Translations under genes and position numbers: made by a program
The notes under the pieces: model-generated
The model's database searches: none
What the model was told of the DNA's origin: nothing
What the model saw: the letters and a program-made list of their open reading frames with translations, nothing else
Source of the DNA: VRUE01 sp036524775
GTDB lineage: Bacteria; Actinomycetota; Thermoleophilia; Solirubrobacterales; 70-9
Length of the DNA: 64,000 bases
Assembly (NCBI GenBank): GCA_036524775.1
Contig: DATDBO010000045.1
Location: forward strand, 8,344 to 72,343
Direction: 5' to 3'
Part shown: positions 32,897 to 41,608 of the stretch, piece by piece
Numbering within the stretch: the first letter of the stretch is position 1
Layout: each line of letters starts with the position of its first letter

Positions 32897-34075
32897 ATGA
32901 GACGACGCCTTCCAATCCTCGCTGCCCTGACGCTGCTCGCGACGGTCGTCCCGGCCGGCTCGGCCGGCGCGGCGGGGCCTTCGGGGCAGGCTTCGGTGGC
33001 GCACCTCGCGCTCGCCGACGACCCCGGGCCGCTCTCCACTCCTCCGGGGCCACCCGGCGGCTGGGTCTCGCTGCAGTGGAACTTCCTTCCGTGGGAGGGG
33101 ACCGGCACCGCCGCCCTGCCCGTCTCCGCCGGGGGCATCAACGCGGTCGGCGCCTGGCAGAACCTGATCGCCGCCGGGCGCCGGGGCGCTTACGGCACCG
33201 TCGTCGCCGTGCTCGACACCGGCATCGCCTACCGCGACTACGGCTCGCGCTTCCGCCGCAGCCCCGACTTCGGCCCCGGCCAGTTCGTGCCGGGCTACGA
33301 CTTCGTCGAGGGCGACCGTCTGCCGCTCGACGAAAACGGGCACGGCACCCACATCGCCGGGACGATCGCCGAGAAGACCGACAACGGGATCGGCCTGGTC
33401 GGGCTCGCCTACCGGGCCAAGCTGATGCCGGTCCGCGTCCTCGACCGCCACGGCGCCGGAGAGGCCGACGACATCGCCCAGGGCATCCGCTTCGCCGTCG
33501 CCCACGGCGCAGACGTGATCAACATGAGCTTCAACTTCGGCTGCGGCAAGAAGGTCCCCGGCATCGACGAGGAGCTGCGTCGCGCGTACCAGCGGGGCGT
33601 GGTGACCGTGGCCTCGATCGGCAACCTCGGCTCGGAGGCCTGCGTCTCGCCGCCGGCGACCGGGCCGGGCACGATCGGCGTCGGCGGCAGCACCGAGGGC
33701 GGCTGCCTGGGCAGCTACTCGCTGCTGCCCGGCAAGGGCGTCGACGTCCTCGCCCCCGGCGGCGGCGCCCCGGTCCCCGGCTGCCCGTCGGTTTCGAGTC
33801 GCTCGATCTACCAGGTGACGATGCGGAGCGGCAACCCGCGCCGCTTTGGCGAGCCCGGCAGCTACATCGGCACCTCGATGGCTGCCGCCCACGTCTCCGG
33901 CGTGGCCGCGATGGTCCTCGCCGCCGGTGTCCTGCCGCGCAAGGCCTCGGCGAAGGGGAAGGTCAACCGGCTGACCCGGCGCCTGCGCAGCACCGCACGC
34001 GATCTCGGTCTGCCGGGCCGGCAACAGGGCGCCGGCCTGATCGACGCCGCGGCCGCTACCGATCCGTCTACGTAG
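32897..34075 (+). CDS. Secreted subtilisin-like serine protease (S8)
   Basis: A 392-residue protein with a signal peptide (LAALTLLATVVPAGSAGAA). The catalytic triad is Asp107 (AVLDTGI), His149 (NGHGTHIAGTIAE) and Ser327 (GTSMAAAHVSGVAAMV). The oxyanion Asn is in ASIGNLGSE. A propeptide-like stretch lies between residues 27 and 95. The frame runs further upstream, but the ATG at 32897 fits the signal peptide. It should be an extracellular protease. The end overlaps the convergent UspA gene by eight bases. Confidence 0.9.
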   Translation: MRRRLPILAALTLLATVVPAGSAGAAGPSGQASVAHLALADDPGPLSTPPGPPGGWVSLQWNFLPWEGTGTAALPVSAGGINAVGAWQNLIAAGRRGAYGTVVAVLDTGIAYRDYGSRFRRSPDFGPGQFVPGYDFVEGDRLPLDENGHGTHIAGTIAEKTDNGIGLVGLAYRAKLMPVRVLDRHGAGEADDIAQGIRFAVAHGADVINMSFNFGCGKKVPGIDEELRRAYQRGVVTVASIGNLGSEACVSPPATGPGTIGVGGSTEGGCLGSYSLLPGKGVDVLAPGGGAPVPGCPSVSSRSIYQVTMRSGNPRRFGEPGSYIGTSMAAAHVSGVAAMVLAAGVLPRKASAKGKVNRLTRRLRSTARDLGLPGRQQGAGLIDAAAATDPST

Positions 34076-34511
34076 TGCGGACGATCAGGACGCTGCAGGG
34101 AGCGTGATGCGAGACGTTGTTCGGCACACTGCCGAGCAGGAAGCGCCGCGCCCCGGTCATCCCTTTGTTGCCGACGACGATCAGGTCGGCGTCGGTCTGC
34201 TCGGCGACCTCGAGGATCGCGTCCGAGGGCCCGCCCTCGACGGGGTGGGTCTGCACCTCGATGCCCTCCTGCTTGACCGCCGCGGCAGCCGACTCGAGCA
34301 CGAGGTTGACGTCCTCGCGCGGTCCGATCTCGTGCTGGACGTCGGCCGGAACCCCCGCCTGCTCGCCCTCGAGGCGCCGTTTGGAGACGGGCTCGTAGGC
34401 GCTGACGATACTCAGCTGGGCGCCGGAGATCTTGGCCAGGTCGGTTGCCTGGCGGACCGCCTCGGCGGCGGTGTCGGATCCGTCGGTGCCGACAACGATG
34501 CGCTTGAACAC
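34068..34511 (-). CDS. Universal stress protein (UspA family)
   Basis: A 147-residue protein starting RIVVGTDGSDTAAEAVRQA and ending DLIVVGNKGMTGARRFLLGS, then SVPNNVSHHAPCSVLIVR. The G-x2-G-x9-G-S pattern marks the ATP-binding class. Family members help survival in starvation, hypoxia or oxidative stress. The start is GTG. A 41-codon frame for a small membrane peptide lies ten bases upstream on the same strand. Confidence 0.9.
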   Translation of the reverse strand: MFKRIVVGTDGSDTAAEAVRQATDLAKISGAQLSIVSAYEPVSKRRLEGEQAGVPADVQHEIGPREDVNLVLESAAAAVKQEGIEVQTHPVEGGPSDAILEVAEQTDADLIVVGNKGMTGARRFLLGSVPNNVSHHAPCSVLIVRTT

Positions 34512-34520
34512 GCCGCGATA

Positions 34521-34646
34521 CTAACGCGCCGTCTGCCGGGTGGGTAATCCGCGAAATCCGTCGCCGATGATCTCGGTGGGGGTAGTGGCGAGGCGAAGGA
34601 TGGCAATGCCCATCGATGCCAGAAGACAGACGATGAGTACAACCAT
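34521..34646 (-). CDS. Candidate 41-residue small membrane peptide
   Basis: An ATG-started frame with a hydrophobic N-terminal half (MVVLIVCLLASMGIAILRL) and a polar tail (TEIIGDGFRG, then TRQTAR). The stop lies ten bases before the uspA start, so the two could share a message. The ribosome site is weak. It may be real or chance. No family is known. Confidence 0.35.
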   Translation of the reverse strand: MVVLIVCLLASMGIAILRLATTPTEIIGDGFRGLPTRQTAR

Positions 34647-34687
34647 CCCCAATTTCCACAAAACCGGCACGCGGGTAGTCTGACGGG

Positions 34688-35398
34688 ATGGAGAGGGTGG
34701 CGGACGGAGTCTGGCTGCTGCGTGGCGACCTGCGCAAGTCGATGAACATCTACTTCATCGAGGAGGAGGGCGGCGGCGTGACGCAGTTCGACGCCGGCAG
34801 CAAGGCGATGACGAAGAAGGCACGGGCCGCGGCCGAGCGGCTCGGCGGGCTGAAGCGGATCGTCCTCGGCCACGCCCACGCCGACCACCGCGGCACCGCC
34901 TCGCGCCTCGACGCGCCCGTCTACTGCCACGCCGACGACGTGGCCGACGCCGAAAGCGACGCCTCGATCGCCCCCTACATGGACCTCTCGCAGCTGCCGG
35001 TCGCGCCGGTGCGTTGGATCTACCCCTTCCTGCTGCGGCGCTGGGACGGCGGCGCGGTGAAGATCGCCGGCACCGTCGCCGAGGGCGACGAGGTGGCCGG
35101 CTTCCGCGTCCTCCACTTCCCCGGCCACGCCCCCGGCCTGATCGGGCTCTGGCGCGAGCGCGACCGCGTCGCCCTGGTCAGCGACGTCGTCTACTTCGTC
35201 GACTCGGCGCGGCTCAAACCGCTGCCCGAGGGCGAGGCGAGCGTCCCCCACCCCGCCTGGGCCTGGGACCACGCGAAGGCGAAGGAATCGGTGCGCAAGC
35301 TGGCCGCGCTGGAGCCCGCCGTCGTCGGCGCCGGCCACGCGGAGCCGCTGCGTGGCGAGAACCTGCGCGAGACGCTCGAACGAGCCGCAGAGAAGTAG
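34688..35398 (+). CDS. MBL-fold metallo-hydrolase
   Basis: A 236-residue protein with HAHADH (62-67), a downstream metal His in HFPGHAPGLIGLW, Asp in ALVSDVVYF and His in VVGAGHAEPL. These complete a two-metal beta-lactamase-fold site. The substrate is unknown; glyoxalase II-like or lactonase activities are common. It lies 13 bases upstream of a large membrane protein gene on the same strand. Confidence 0.87.
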   Translation: MERVADGVWLLRGDLRKSMNIYFIEEEGGGVTQFDAGSKAMTKKARAAAERLGGLKRIVLGHAHADHRGTASRLDAPVYCHADDVADAESDASIAPYMDLSQLPVAPVRWIYPFLLRRWDGGAVKIAGTVAEGDEVAGFRVLHFPGHAPGLIGLWRERDRVALVSDVVYFVDSARLKPLPEGEASVPHPAWAWDHAKAKESVRKLAALEPAVVGAGHAEPLRGENLRETLERAAEK

Positions 35399-35411
35399 GT
35401 TCCCCTCTCTG

Positions 35412-37724
35412 ATGATCGGGACCTACGCCTCGGCGGCGCTGATCTGCGCCGCGTCGCTGCTCGTCGGGCGCGCTCTCTTCTTGCTTGCCGGGCGGCAGGC
35501 GTGGACGTGGCTGGAGCCGGCGGTCGGCTTCGGCGCCGTGCTGACCGTGACCGGCGTCCTCGCCCGCGCCCCGGGCCACGGTACCTCGGCGACCGCGGGG
35601 CTGGTCCTGCTGATCGCCGCCGCCCTGGCCGTGGTCCTGACCGGGAAGCGCGCGCTCGTCCCCGGCGAGGAGCTGCGACGCGGCTTGCCGGCGGCGCTCC
35701 TCGTCGTCCTCGTCCTCTCGATCCCGTTCGCGATCGGTGGTCGCTGGGGGCTGCTCGGGGTCGGCTTCAACAACGACCTCGGCCTGCACCTCGCCTGGGC
35801 CGAGTGGCTGCGCAGCGGCTTCGGCCCGCTGCCCGAGCCGGGCTACCCGCTCGGCCCGCACGGCCTCGCGGTCGCCGTCGCGGCCGTCCCCGGGATCGGC
35901 CTCGGGCAGGCCTTCGTCGGCCAGATCTTCGCGATCGGCGTCCTCACCGCGCTGACCGCGCTCGCGGCGCTGCCCGGCTTCGGCCCGGCCAAGCGCCTGC
36001 TCGCGGCGACGCTGGTCGCGGTCTCCTACCTCGGCGCCTCCTACTTCGCCCAGGGGGCGTTCAAGGAGCTCGCCGAGGCCCTGCTCGTGCTCGCCGTCGC
36101 GGTGGGATTGCGCGACCCCGGCGCGCTGCCGCGCGGGGCCCTCGCGCGAACCGCGTTCGCCCTCCCCTGGCTGGCGCTGGCCGGCGGCATCTTCTTCTCC
36201 TACAGCTTCGCCGGCCTCGCCTGGCCGATCGCGACGGTCGCCCTCTGGAGCCTGACCCTGCCGGCGGTGCGACGGGCGCTGGCCCCGCGCACGCTGCTGC
36301 GCTTCCTGCTGCGGCCGGTGACCCTGCTGACGATCGCCCTGCTGGCGACCCTCGCCGTCGCCGCCACCCTGGTCGGGCCCTTCGGCTTCGTCCACACCTT
36401 CAACAAAGTGGCGGGGACGAACACCTACGGCCCGGTCTCCCCGGTCGAGGCGCTCGGCGTCTGGCCGGCGAGCGACTACCGGCTCGACGCGCCCGGCGGC
36501 GCCCAGCTGCCCTGGCTCGCCGGCGCGATCGGCGTCCTCGCCCTGCTCGCGGGTGCCACCTGGTGGGTGCTGCGGCGCGAGCTCGCCGTGCCGCTCGGCC
36601 TCGCGGCCTGCGTCGTCCTCTACCTCGCCGCACTGCCGACCAGCGGCGACTACTCGCAGGCCAAGGCGCTGATGATCGGCGCGCCGTTGGCGATGCTGGT
36701 CGCGATCCGGCCGCTGCTGGCCGAGCTCGGCCGGCGCCTCGCCTGGACCGCCCTCGCCGTCATCTTCGTCTCCGGCGCCGTCTGGTCCAGCTTCCTCGCC
36801 CTGCGCGACGCGTCGGTCGGCCCCCCCGGGCACGGCGCCGAGCTGCGCGCCTTCCTTCCGATCCTGCACGGCAAGCCCGTGCTCTACGCAGGCCAGGACC
36901 GCTACGCCCCGTACGAGCTGATGGGCGCCGACACGCACGTGCCGCTGGTCGAGTTCCCCGACGAAGCGGTCGCCGAGAACCCGGAGAAGCCCTTCGACAC
37001 CGGCGACGCCTACAGCCCGATCGACTTCGACTCCTTCTCCCGCGACACCCTCAACCGCGTCCCCTACGTGATCACCGGCCGCGCCGCCTGGAACAGCCAG
37101 GCGCCGCCCGCCTTCAGGCAAGTCAAGGCGACCCCCTCCTACCTGCTCTGGAAGCGAATCGGCGAGGTGCCCGAGGAGCGCCACGTCCTGCTCGAGGGCG
37201 TCGACGCCGGCGCCCGCGCCGGCTGCGCCGCGCCCGAGCTCCGCATCCTGCTCGCCGGCCCCGGCCGCGCCTCGCTCTTCCCCGAGGTGGCAGTCGCGCC
37301 GAAGGTCCGCTGGAGCGAGGGGGGCGAGCTGGGCACCGGCGAGAGCACCTCGCAGGCGCTGGAGCTGCCGCGCGGCCGCTGGCACCTATCGCTGCAGTAC
37401 TTCTCGCCCTTCGACCTGACCATCTCGGCCGCCGGCTTCCGGCACGAGCTGCCTGCGGCGCTCGACGGCCAGCGCCCGAACACGATCAGCCTCGCCAACA
37501 ACGGCCAGTTCTGGCCGGCCGGGACCTACGCCGGCGAGGGCGGTCGCGTGCGCTTCACCGTCAGCGCGGCGGAGCCGAGCTTCCTACAGGAGCTGAGCGG
37601 CTACGACGATGCCGCCCACATCGGCGACCTGGTCGCCGTCCGTGCGGGCGAGCGCCGCATCGTCCCGCTCGCGGCCGCCTGCAACGGCTGGATCGACTGG
37701 TACGAGTCCGAAGCCCAGCCCTAG
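35412..37724 (+). CDS. Large polytopic membrane protein with C-terminal extracellular domain
   Basis: A 770-residue protein from ATG 35412. The first roughly 490 residues contain about a dozen hydrophobic helices, with a loop GVGFNNDLGLHLAWAEWLRS after the early helices. That layout recalls GT-C-type or mannosyltransferase-like membrane enzymes with an acidic first loop. The last 250 residues are soluble and beta-rich. I do not recognise a family, and a lipid-linked glycosyltransferase is only a guess. It probably forms a unit with the metallo-hydrolase. Its end overlaps the convergent desaturase gene by four bases. Confidence 0.82.
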   Translation: MIGTYASAALICAASLLVGRALFLLAGRQAWTWLEPAVGFGAVLTVTGVLARAPGHGTSATAGLVLLIAAALAVVLTGKRALVPGEELRRGLPAALLVVLVLSIPFAIGGRWGLLGVGFNNDLGLHLAWAEWLRSGFGPLPEPGYPLGPHGLAVAVAAVPGIGLGQAFVGQIFAIGVLTALTALAALPGFGPAKRLLAATLVAVSYLGASYFAQGAFKELAEALLVLAVAVGLRDPGALPRGALARTAFALPWLALAGGIFFSYSFAGLAWPIATVALWSLTLPAVRRALAPRTLLRFLLRPVTLLTIALLATLAVAATLVGPFGFVHTFNKVAGTNTYGPVSPVEALGVWPASDYRLDAPGGAQLPWLAGAIGVLALLAGATWWVLRRELAVPLGLAACVVLYLAALPTSGDYSQAKALMIGAPLAMLVAIRPLLAELGRRLAWTALAVIFVSGAVWSSFLALRDASVGPPGHGAELRAFLPILHGKPVLYAGQDRYAPYELMGADTHVPLVEFPDEAVAENPEKPFDTGDAYSPIDFDSFSRDTLNRVPYVITGRAAWNSQAPPAFRQVKATPSYLLWKRIGEVPEERHVLLEGVDAGARAGCAAPELRILLAGPGRASLFPEVAVAPKVRWSEGGELGTGESTSQALELPRGRWHLSLQYFSPFDLTISAAGFRHELPAALDGQRPNTISLANNGQFWPAGTYAGEGGRVRFTVSAAEPSFLQELSGYDDAAHIGDLVAVRAGERRIVPLAAACNGWIDWYESEAQP

Positions 37725-38647
37725 ACGGCCTTGGCTTCCAACCGCTCGGGCGGAACGCGGACGACGTCCCATACCCAGCCGGCCTTCTCCATCAGGTCGA
37801 TCGCGACCGCCGAGAGGTCCACCTGGTACCGGCCGAGGCCGTGCACGGCCGAGGTCGGGAAGGCGTGGTGGTTGTTGTGCCAGGCCTCGCCCAGGGTCGG
37901 GATCGCGATCAGCGCTAGGTTGCGCGACTCGTCGCCGGTCTCATAGCCCTGCTTGCCGAAGACGTGGCAGAGCGAGTTGATGCTGTAGGTGAAGTGGTGC
38001 AGGACGAAGACGCGGACCAGGCCGCCCCAGAGCAGCCCGGTGAGCGCGGCGAAGAGGGTGCCGCCGATGATCCAGCCGAGCGCGAAGGGCAGGAGCAGGC
38101 CGGCGATCGCCCAGAGCAGGAAGGTGCGGTCGACCCAGTTGATCGTCGGGTCCTTGATCAGGTCCGGGGCGAAGCGTTCCTTGTTGCCGCGCTGGGTGTG
38201 GATGAAGAGCCAGCCCATGTGGGCGTGGAAGAGGCCGCGCATCGCCCCCGACCAGCCGTGGCCGTGGTCGACGTGGGGGCTGTGCGGGTCGCCCTCCTCG
38301 TCGGAGAAGGCGTGGTGCTTGCGGTGGTCGGCGACCCAGGAGATCACCGGGCCCTCGATCGCCGCCGAGCCGAGGATCGCCAGCAGCCCGTGCAGCCAGG
38401 GCTTCGCCTTGAAGCTGCGGTGGGTGAGGTGACGGTGGAAGCCGACGGTGATCCCGAGCCCGGTGAAGACGTACATGCCGACGAAGAGGAAGACGTCGCT
38501 CCAGTGCAGCGCGCTCCCCCACACCTGCCAGCCGGCGAGGCCGAGCGCGACGAAGGGGACCAGCGTGACCAGGCCGGTGATGATCCGGTCGCGCGTCTCG
38601 TTGGCGACCGGCTGGATGTCGGATGGGAGGGGACTTGCCACTCCCAT
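37721..38647 (-). CDS. Acyl-CoA/acyl-lipid fatty acid desaturase (delta-9 type)
   Basis: A 308-residue membrane di-iron enzyme with the three His boxes HRHLTH (71-76), HRKHH (108-112, in ADHRKHHAFS) and HNNHHAFP near residue 258. The pattern and WGSALHWSD start match stearoyl-CoA type desaturases of actinobacteria and cyanobacteria. It introduces a double bond in membrane acyl chains. It is divergent from a cyclopropane-fatty-acid synthase gene with only 59 bases between the starts, a sensible pair because the synthase uses the double bond as substrate. Confidence 0.9.
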   Translation of the reverse strand: MGVASPLPSDIQPVANETRDRIITGLVTLVPFVALGLAGWQVWGSALHWSDVFLFVGMYVFTGLGITVGFHRHLTHRSFKAKPWLHGLLAILGSAAIEGPVISWVADHRKHHAFSDEEGDPHSPHVDHGHGWSGAMRGLFHAHMGWLFIHTQRGNKERFAPDLIKDPTINWVDRTFLLWAIAGLLLPFALGWIIGGTLFAALTGLLWGGLVRVFVLHHFTYSINSLCHVFGKQGYETGDESRNLALIAIPTLGEAWHNNHHAFPTSAVHGLGRYQVDLSAVAIDLMEKAGWVWDVVRVPPERLEAKAV

Positions 38648-38706
38648 CGATCATACGGCGGATCGGGACCGAAAAGCCGGAGCGGCCTGCCGATAGGGTT
38701 TTCTCG

Positions 38707-39912
38707 ATGCCGTTTGCCAGCACCGCGCCGCTGCGGCGCGAGATCGAGGCGCGCATACCGGAGCGTCCCTTCGCGATCGAGTTCTGGGACGGGCCGGAGC
38801 TGCCCTCGACCGACGGCGACGGCCCGACCTTCTTCGTCCGCTCGCCCCGCGCCGCCGCGCACGCGCTGCGCGCGCCCGGCCAGCTGGGCCTCGGCCGCGC
38901 CTACGTCAGCGGCGAGATCGAGGTCGACGACATGGACGCCGTGATCGAGCTGCTCGACACCTGGCAGCCGCCCTCGCTCGATCGCGGCGACGTCGCCCGC
39001 CTGGCGCTCGGCGCGGTGCGCGCCGCCGGCCTGACCAGACCGCCGAAGCGACCTGCCGCCGAGCTGGTGCTCAGCGGCCGCCGCCACAGCAAGGAGCGCG
39101 ACGCCAAGGCGGTCCGCCACCACTACGACGTCTCCAACGAGTTCTTCGCCCTCTTCCTCGACGACTCGATGACCTACAGCTGCGCCTTCTTCGCCGCGGG
39201 GGCGGCGACCCTGGAGGAGGCGCAGGAGGAGAAGCTGGAGACGGTGGCGCGCAAGCTGGAGCTGAAGGAGGGCGACCGGGTGCTCGACGTCGGCTGCGGC
39301 TGGGGCAGCTTCCCGCTCTGGGCGGCGACCAAGCACGGCGCGAGCGTCGTCGGCATCACCCTCTCGCCGCCGCAGGCCGAGAAGGCGCGCCGGCGGGCCG
39401 AGGAGGCGGGGGTCGGCGACCGGGTCGAGATCCGCGTCATGGACTACCGCGACCTCGCCGGCGAGCGCTTCGACGCGATTGGCTCGATCGGCATGGTCGA
39501 GCACGTCGGCGAGGAGCAGATCGACGTCTACGCGCGCGCGCTGGCGAGCCTGCTCGCACCCGGCGGCCGCCTGCTCAACCACGGCATCGCCCGCCTCCGC
39601 CACACCGACCCTGATGCCGGCGCCTTCTCCGAGCGCTACGTCTTCCCCGACGGCGAACCGCTGCACCTCTCCCGCGTCCTGCTGGCGCTCGAACGGGCGG
39701 GCTTCGTCACCCGCGGCGTCTCCGAGCACGGCGCCGACTACGCGGAGACGCTGCGCCACTGGGCGCGGCGGCTCGACGAGAACCTCGACGAGGCGATCCG
39801 CCTGGCCGGCCCCGAACGCGTCCGCGTCTGGCGCCTCTACCTGCGCGCCGCACGCAACGGCTTCGAGAACGGCTTCCTCTCGATTTACCAGGCCCGCTGC
39901 AGCTTGGCTTAG
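38707..39912 (+). CDS. Cyclopropane-fatty-acyl-phospholipid synthase family methyltransferase
   Basis: A 401-residue protein from ATG 38707. It has HHYDVSNEFFALFLDDSMTYS, the SAM motif VLDVGCGWGSFPLWAA, GITLSPPQAEKARRR and the late SIGMVEHVGEEQ, all typical of CfaS or mycolic-type cyclopropane synthases. It adds a methylene bridge (or methyl branch) from SAM to an unsaturated phospholipid chain. It is divergent from the desaturase that would make the substrate. The end overlaps the convergent HAD gene by four bases. Confidence 0.9.
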   Translation: MPFASTAPLRREIEARIPERPFAIEFWDGPELPSTDGDGPTFFVRSPRAAAHALRAPGQLGLGRAYVSGEIEVDDMDAVIELLDTWQPPSLDRGDVARLALGAVRAAGLTRPPKRPAAELVLSGRRHSKERDAKAVRHHYDVSNEFFALFLDDSMTYSCAFFAAGAATLEEAQEEKLETVARKLELKEGDRVLDVGCGWGSFPLWAATKHGASVVGITLSPPQAEKARRRAEEAGVGDRVEIRVMDYRDLAGERFDAIGSIGMVEHVGEEQIDVYARALASLLAPGGRLLNHGIARLRHTDPDAGAFSERYVFPDGEPLHLSRVLLALERAGFVTRGVSEHGADYAETLRHWARRLDENLDEAIRLAGPERVRVWRLYLRAARNGFENGFLSIYQARCSLA

Positions 39913-40586
39913 GCGGGGAAACCGTCCTCGACGGTAGCCAGCGTCCACTCGGCGCCGGCCTCGCGCAGCTGATCGGCGCTGTACTTGCCGGTCGCCACGC
40001 CGACGACCTCGATCCCGGCGCCGTGCCCGGCCTTCACGTCGCGCGGGGTGTCGCCGACCGAGATGCAGGCGCCCTCGCCGAGGACGCCGCCGGAGACCAG
40101 CTCGCCGCGGCGCAGGGCGGCCTCGGTGACCTCGGTACGGTCGGCGGAGTCGGAGCCGTAGCCGCCGAAGCTGAAGAAGCGGTTGAGCCGGCCGCGGGAG
40201 AGCTTGATGTGGGCGGCGGCCTCGATGTTGCCGGTAACCAGGCCGAGCAGGAGGCCGGCGTCGATCAGGCGGTCGAGCAGATCCTCGATCCCCGGCATCA
40301 GGCGGTAGCCCTCCGACTCGGCGACGGTGTCGGGCAGGTGCTTGAGGTAGCACCCGATCGCCTTGGCGCGTTCCTCGGCGCTGCCCTCGCGCCCGACCAC
40401 CTCGCGGAAGAGGATCGCGGCGATCTCGGGGTCGGTCATGCCGGCGTCAGTGTGCTCGGCGACGTCGGCGTCGACGCCGTACAGCTCGGCGAAGGCGCGC
40501 CTCCAGGCCGCGCCACCCGCTCCGCCCGTGACCAGCAGCGTCCCGTCGATGTCGAAGAGCACGGCGTGGATGGAGGGCCCGGCCAT
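39909..40586 (-). CDS. HAD-family hydrolase (phosphoglycolate phosphatase-like)
   Basis: A 225-residue HAD protein from ATG 40586. Motif I is VLFDIDGTLLVT (Asp nucleophile), motif II LLGLVTGN, and motif IV CISVGDTPRDVKAGHGAGIE. The helical cap between motifs I and II resembles beta-phosphoglucomutase or phosphoglycolate phosphatase. The substrate is not assigned. It starts 11 bases after cydB on the same strand, so it is probably the last gene of the tkt-tal-pgi-cydAB unit. Confidence 0.87.
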   Translation of the reverse strand: MAGPSIHAVLFDIDGTLLVTGGAGGAAWRRAFAELYGVDADVAEHTDAGMTDPEIAAILFREVVGREGSAEERAKAIGCYLKHLPDTVAESEGYRLMPGIEDLLDRLIDAGLLLGLVTGNIEAAAHIKLSRGRLNRFFSFGGYGSDSADRTEVTEAALRRGELVSGGVLGEGACISVGDTPRDVKAGHGAGIEVVGVATGKYSADQLREAGAEWTLATVEDGFPA

Positions 40587-40597
40587 GGAGCGGAAAG

Positions 40598-41608
40598 CTA
40601 CTCGCCGCTCTCGCCGACGATGTCGCGCTGGGCGAGCGCGTAGAGCAGACCGAGGGCGGGCAGGACGACGACCGCGGCGACGGCGAAGACGATCAGCACC
40701 GAGTCGAGCGTCGGGTCGGGGGCCGCCGCCTGCCCGATCTTCAGCGAGGTCGGCAGCAGGTAGGGGAACTGGGCGACCCCCCAGCCCCAGATCACCGCGA
40801 CCACCGCGCCGACGGCCAGGGGGCGCAGGCCGCGGCGGCCGCGGCCGAGCAGCAGTCCGAGAACGCCGAAGCCGCAGAGGATCGAGGCGATCACCAGCGG
40901 CAGCCCCTCGACGATGAGGCGGTCGTAGACGTAGCGAGCTTCGGAGTGCAGGGCGATCAGCCCGAACAGGGCGACAGCACCGGCGACGACGCCGGCGAGC
41001 AGGGCGCGGCGGGAGAAGTACCCCTCCATCTCCCTGTCGCCGGCGCGATGCGAATCGACGACGAGGAAGACCGCCGCCAGGTAGGCGCCGGCGAGGGCGA
41101 AGAGGGCGCCGGTGAGCAGCGGCAGCACCGCGATCCAAGTGGAGAAGGCGTCGCCGTTCCCCTCCGCGGGGACGTTGCCCGCCGCGATCGCCCCCACCAC
41201 GGTCCCCATGAAGAAGGGCGTCAGCAGCGATGAGAGGGTGAAGACGGCGCCCATCGCCCGTCTGTAGGAGAGCCGCTGCACCGACTTGCGGAAGGCGAAG
41301 CCCGCCCCGCGCAGGACGATCCCCAACGCCGCCAGCGCCAGCGGCACGTAGAGGGTCGACATGATCGCGCCGAAGGCCTCCGGGAAGGCGGTCCAGAGGA
41401 CGACCAGGATGAAGATCAACCAGACGTGATTGGCCTCCCAGACGGGCGTGATCGAGCGCTGGATCCGCGCCCGCGGCCGCTCGCCCACGCGCTCGTCGAA
41501 GCCTGCGAGCAGGTCCCAGATGCCGCCGCCGAAGTCGGCGCCGCCGAAGACCGCGTAGAGCGTCGCGCCGATCCAGAGGATCGCCGCGGCGGCGTCCGCC
41601 TTGCTCAT
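40598..41608 (-). CDS. cydB: Cytochrome bd-type quinol oxidase subunit II
   Basis: A 336-residue membrane protein with the CydB start ILWIGATLYAVFGGADFGGGIWDLL, then TPVWEANHVWLIF and later SSLLTPFFMGTVVGAIA. These are standard for subunit II of bd oxidases. The ATG overlaps the cydA stop (ATGA). With CydA it reduces oxygen to water using quinol, without pumping protons, and works at low oxygen. No cydDC assembly genes are seen next to it. Confidence 0.93.
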   Translation of the reverse strand: MSKADAAAAILWIGATLYAVFGGADFGGGIWDLLAGFDERVGERPRARIQRSITPVWEANHVWLIFILVVLWTAFPEAFGAIMSTLYVPLALAALGIVLRGAGFAFRKSVQRLSYRRAMGAVFTLSSLLTPFFMGTVVGAIAAGNVPAEGNGDAFSTWIAVLPLLTGALFALAGAYLAAVFLVVDSHRAGDREMEGYFSRRALLAGVVAGAVALFGLIALHSEARYVYDRLIVEGLPLVIASILCGFGVLGLLLGRGRRGLRPLAVGAVVAVIWGWGVAQFPYLLPTSLKIGQAAAPDPTLDSVLIVFAVAAVVVLPALGLLYALAQRDIVGESGE

